Below are positions 7,586 to 8,247 of a DNA stretch of 8,247 bases, one piece after another. Location: assembly GCA_002731735.1 (NCBI GenBank), contig PCCM01000013.1, positions 1 to 8,247 on the forward strand. Direction: 5' to 3'. The position numbers and the translations under genes were made by a program. This DNA is from Gemmatimonadota bacterium (GTDB lineage: Bacteria > Gemmatimonadota > Gemmatimonadetes > Longimicrobiales > Gaopeijiaceae). The number at the start of each line of letters is the position of its first letter. Position 1 is the stretch's first letter. The notes beneath the pieces were generated by a model that ran no database searches, was not told where the DNA came from, and worked only from the letters and a program-made list of their open reading frames with translations.

Positions 7586-7813
7586 GTGGTCCACGAACCT
7601 CCCTACTTCGATTTGACCGGGTGGTCGAACCATCTCATTTATCGCGCCCAGATCGAGGCCGCTCTAGGCAACCAGGACCGGGCGATGGAACTGTTGCGCC
7701 AACACGGATCTGAGCCCGGTCTTCAGAGCATGCACGGACTGGCATTGCATTACGGGGTTGGCTCGCTGCGGAGCTACCCTCCGTTTCAGGAATTCATCAA
7801 GACTTCAGGTTAG
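7586..7813 (+). CDS. Short ORF, probable C-terminal remnant of a TPR-repeat protein
   Basis: A 75-codon ORF starting at GTG just after an in-frame TGA (7574-7576), with no Shine-Dalgarno sequence in front. Residues 19-38 (YRAQIEAALGNQDRAMELLR) have the small/large residue spacing of a tetratricopeptide unit, and the tail SLRSYPPFQEFI (60-71) resembles the closing segment of the large TPR-bearing serine/threonine kinases and related regulators common in Gemmatimonadota, where a xLRxYPPFxELx motif ends the protein. Those proteins are many hundreds of residues long, so this is most simply the surviving end of a deleted or frameshifted gene. Possible translation as a small stand-alone protein is not excluded. 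The resemblance comes from memory of the family, not a search. Confidence 0.5.
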   Translation: MVHEPPYFDLTGWSNHLIYRAQIEAALGNQDRAMELLRQHGSEPGLQSMHGLALHYGVGSLRSYPPFQEFIKTSG

Positions 7814-7825
7814 CCGGCCTACACA

Positions 7826-7863
7826 ACGGCCGCGCTGGCCTCTACTCTACCTCCCCCGGCCGT
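7826..7863. terminator. Weak inverted repeat between convergent genes, possible terminator
   Basis: ACGGCCG (7826-7832) and CGGCCGT (7857-7863) are perfect inverted repeats with a 24-base loop, lying between the stop codons of the TPR-like remnant and the right-edge gene. There is no T-tract and the loop is long, so a terminator role is only a guess from position. Confidence 0.2.
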
Positions 7864-7882
7864 CGCGCGCCAAACTAACGAA

Positions 7883-8247
7883 CTACCGCCGGTTGGACTC
7901 CTCCTCCGCCTCCATCCGCTCCTGATACCGCTCCCCACTCAGGATGTTGGACAGCGCATAATTCCCCTCGTGACAAGCGTATTCGTACACCCTGTCGTTC
8001 AACGCCCTGAACGGAATCTCCCCTCCCCACGCGCTGCTGTAGGTCGTGGGGTCGTCGACCGTGAACTCGTACAGGATTCCGCCTTCCACCCGCGTAAGAC
8101 GCTCGTTCACCACCAGATGCTCCGTTGGAGGGATCCCCCGGAACGTCTGCTGGGGGTTGATGTTGGTGGTTTCGATGACGAGCGCGTCGCCCTCCCATCG
8201 AGCCCGGGAGTCGCCCATCCACGGACGTACGTGTGCCGGAAGCCGCG
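7883..8247 (-). CDS. Exported conserved protein of unknown function, C-terminal part (truncated by window edge)
   Basis: The C-terminal 121 or so residues of a longer protein; the frame stays open to the last base of the window, so an internal ATG at 8218 should not be taken as the start. Going upstream from that Met the frame reads RLPAHVRPW, which continues the family pattern. Diagnostic segments are PWMGDSRARWEGD, ETTN, YEFTVDDPTTY and YEYACHEGNYALSNIL. These belong to a widespread conserved protein in Acidobacteria, Gemmatimonadota and Proteobacteria that usually has a signal peptide and a 'dLSGiW'-type N-terminal half; no biochemical role is established to my knowledge. The tail after the conserved core is Glu/Arg-rich (ERMEAEEESNRR). 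Family recognition is confident; function is unknown. Confidence 0.8.
   Translation of the reverse strand, partial: RLPAHVRPWMGDSRARWEGDALVIETTNINPQQTFRGIPPTEHLVVNERLTRVEGGILYEFTVDDPTTYSSAWGGEIPFRALNDRVYEYACHEGNYALSNILSGERYQERMEAEEESNRR

Overview
The window is GC-rich bacterial chromosomal DNA carrying mostly exported or membrane proteins. The mix is a serine hydrolase of the beta-lactamase/esterase fold, a TonB-dependent receptor with an N-terminal carboxypeptidase-regulatory-like domain, a PepSY-TM membrane protein, an M28 peptidase with a long PA-type insert, and the widespread 'WEGD...YEYACHEGNY' exported protein. Together these suggest a Gram-negative heterotroph, most like Gemmatimonadota or a related Acidobacteria-like lineage. 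That placement is inferred from protein character and was not tested by a search. No RNA genes, CRISPR array, transposase or phage genes were seen.

Layout. Positions 1-154 are a leader with no gene that can be called with confidence. Positions 155-1411 (+) encode an exported SxxK serine hydrolase. It runs tail to tail, 17 bases apart, into a large TonB-dependent receptor at 1429-3885 (-). A 260-base divergent intergenic region with two hairpins (3886-4145) separates the receptor from a four-helix PepSY-TM protein at 4146-5723 (+). A 92-base convergent gap follows, then an exported M28 metallopeptidase at 5816-7342 (-). Positions 7343-7585 hold no recognisable gene. Positions 7586-7813 (+) are a 75-codon ORF that looks like the detached C-terminal end of a TPR-repeat protein. 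The right edge (7883-8247, -) is the C-terminal part of an exported protein that continues beyond the window.

How the genes may work together. The clearest functional unit is the divergent receptor / PepSY-TM pair. In many Gram-negative bacteria such pairs act in ferric-siderophore uptake, with the receptor moving the chelate across the outer membrane and the PepSY-TM protein (FoxB/PiuB-like) acting at the inner membrane, possibly as a haem-dependent ferric reductase. The substrate cannot be read from the sequence. The serine hydrolase and M28 peptidase fit a lifestyle of extracytoplasmic ester and peptide breakdown. I see no strong evidence of an undescribed system. The items most worth a second look are the structured leader between receptor and PepSY-TM gene, the histidine set of the PepSY-TM protein, and the TPR-protein remnant.
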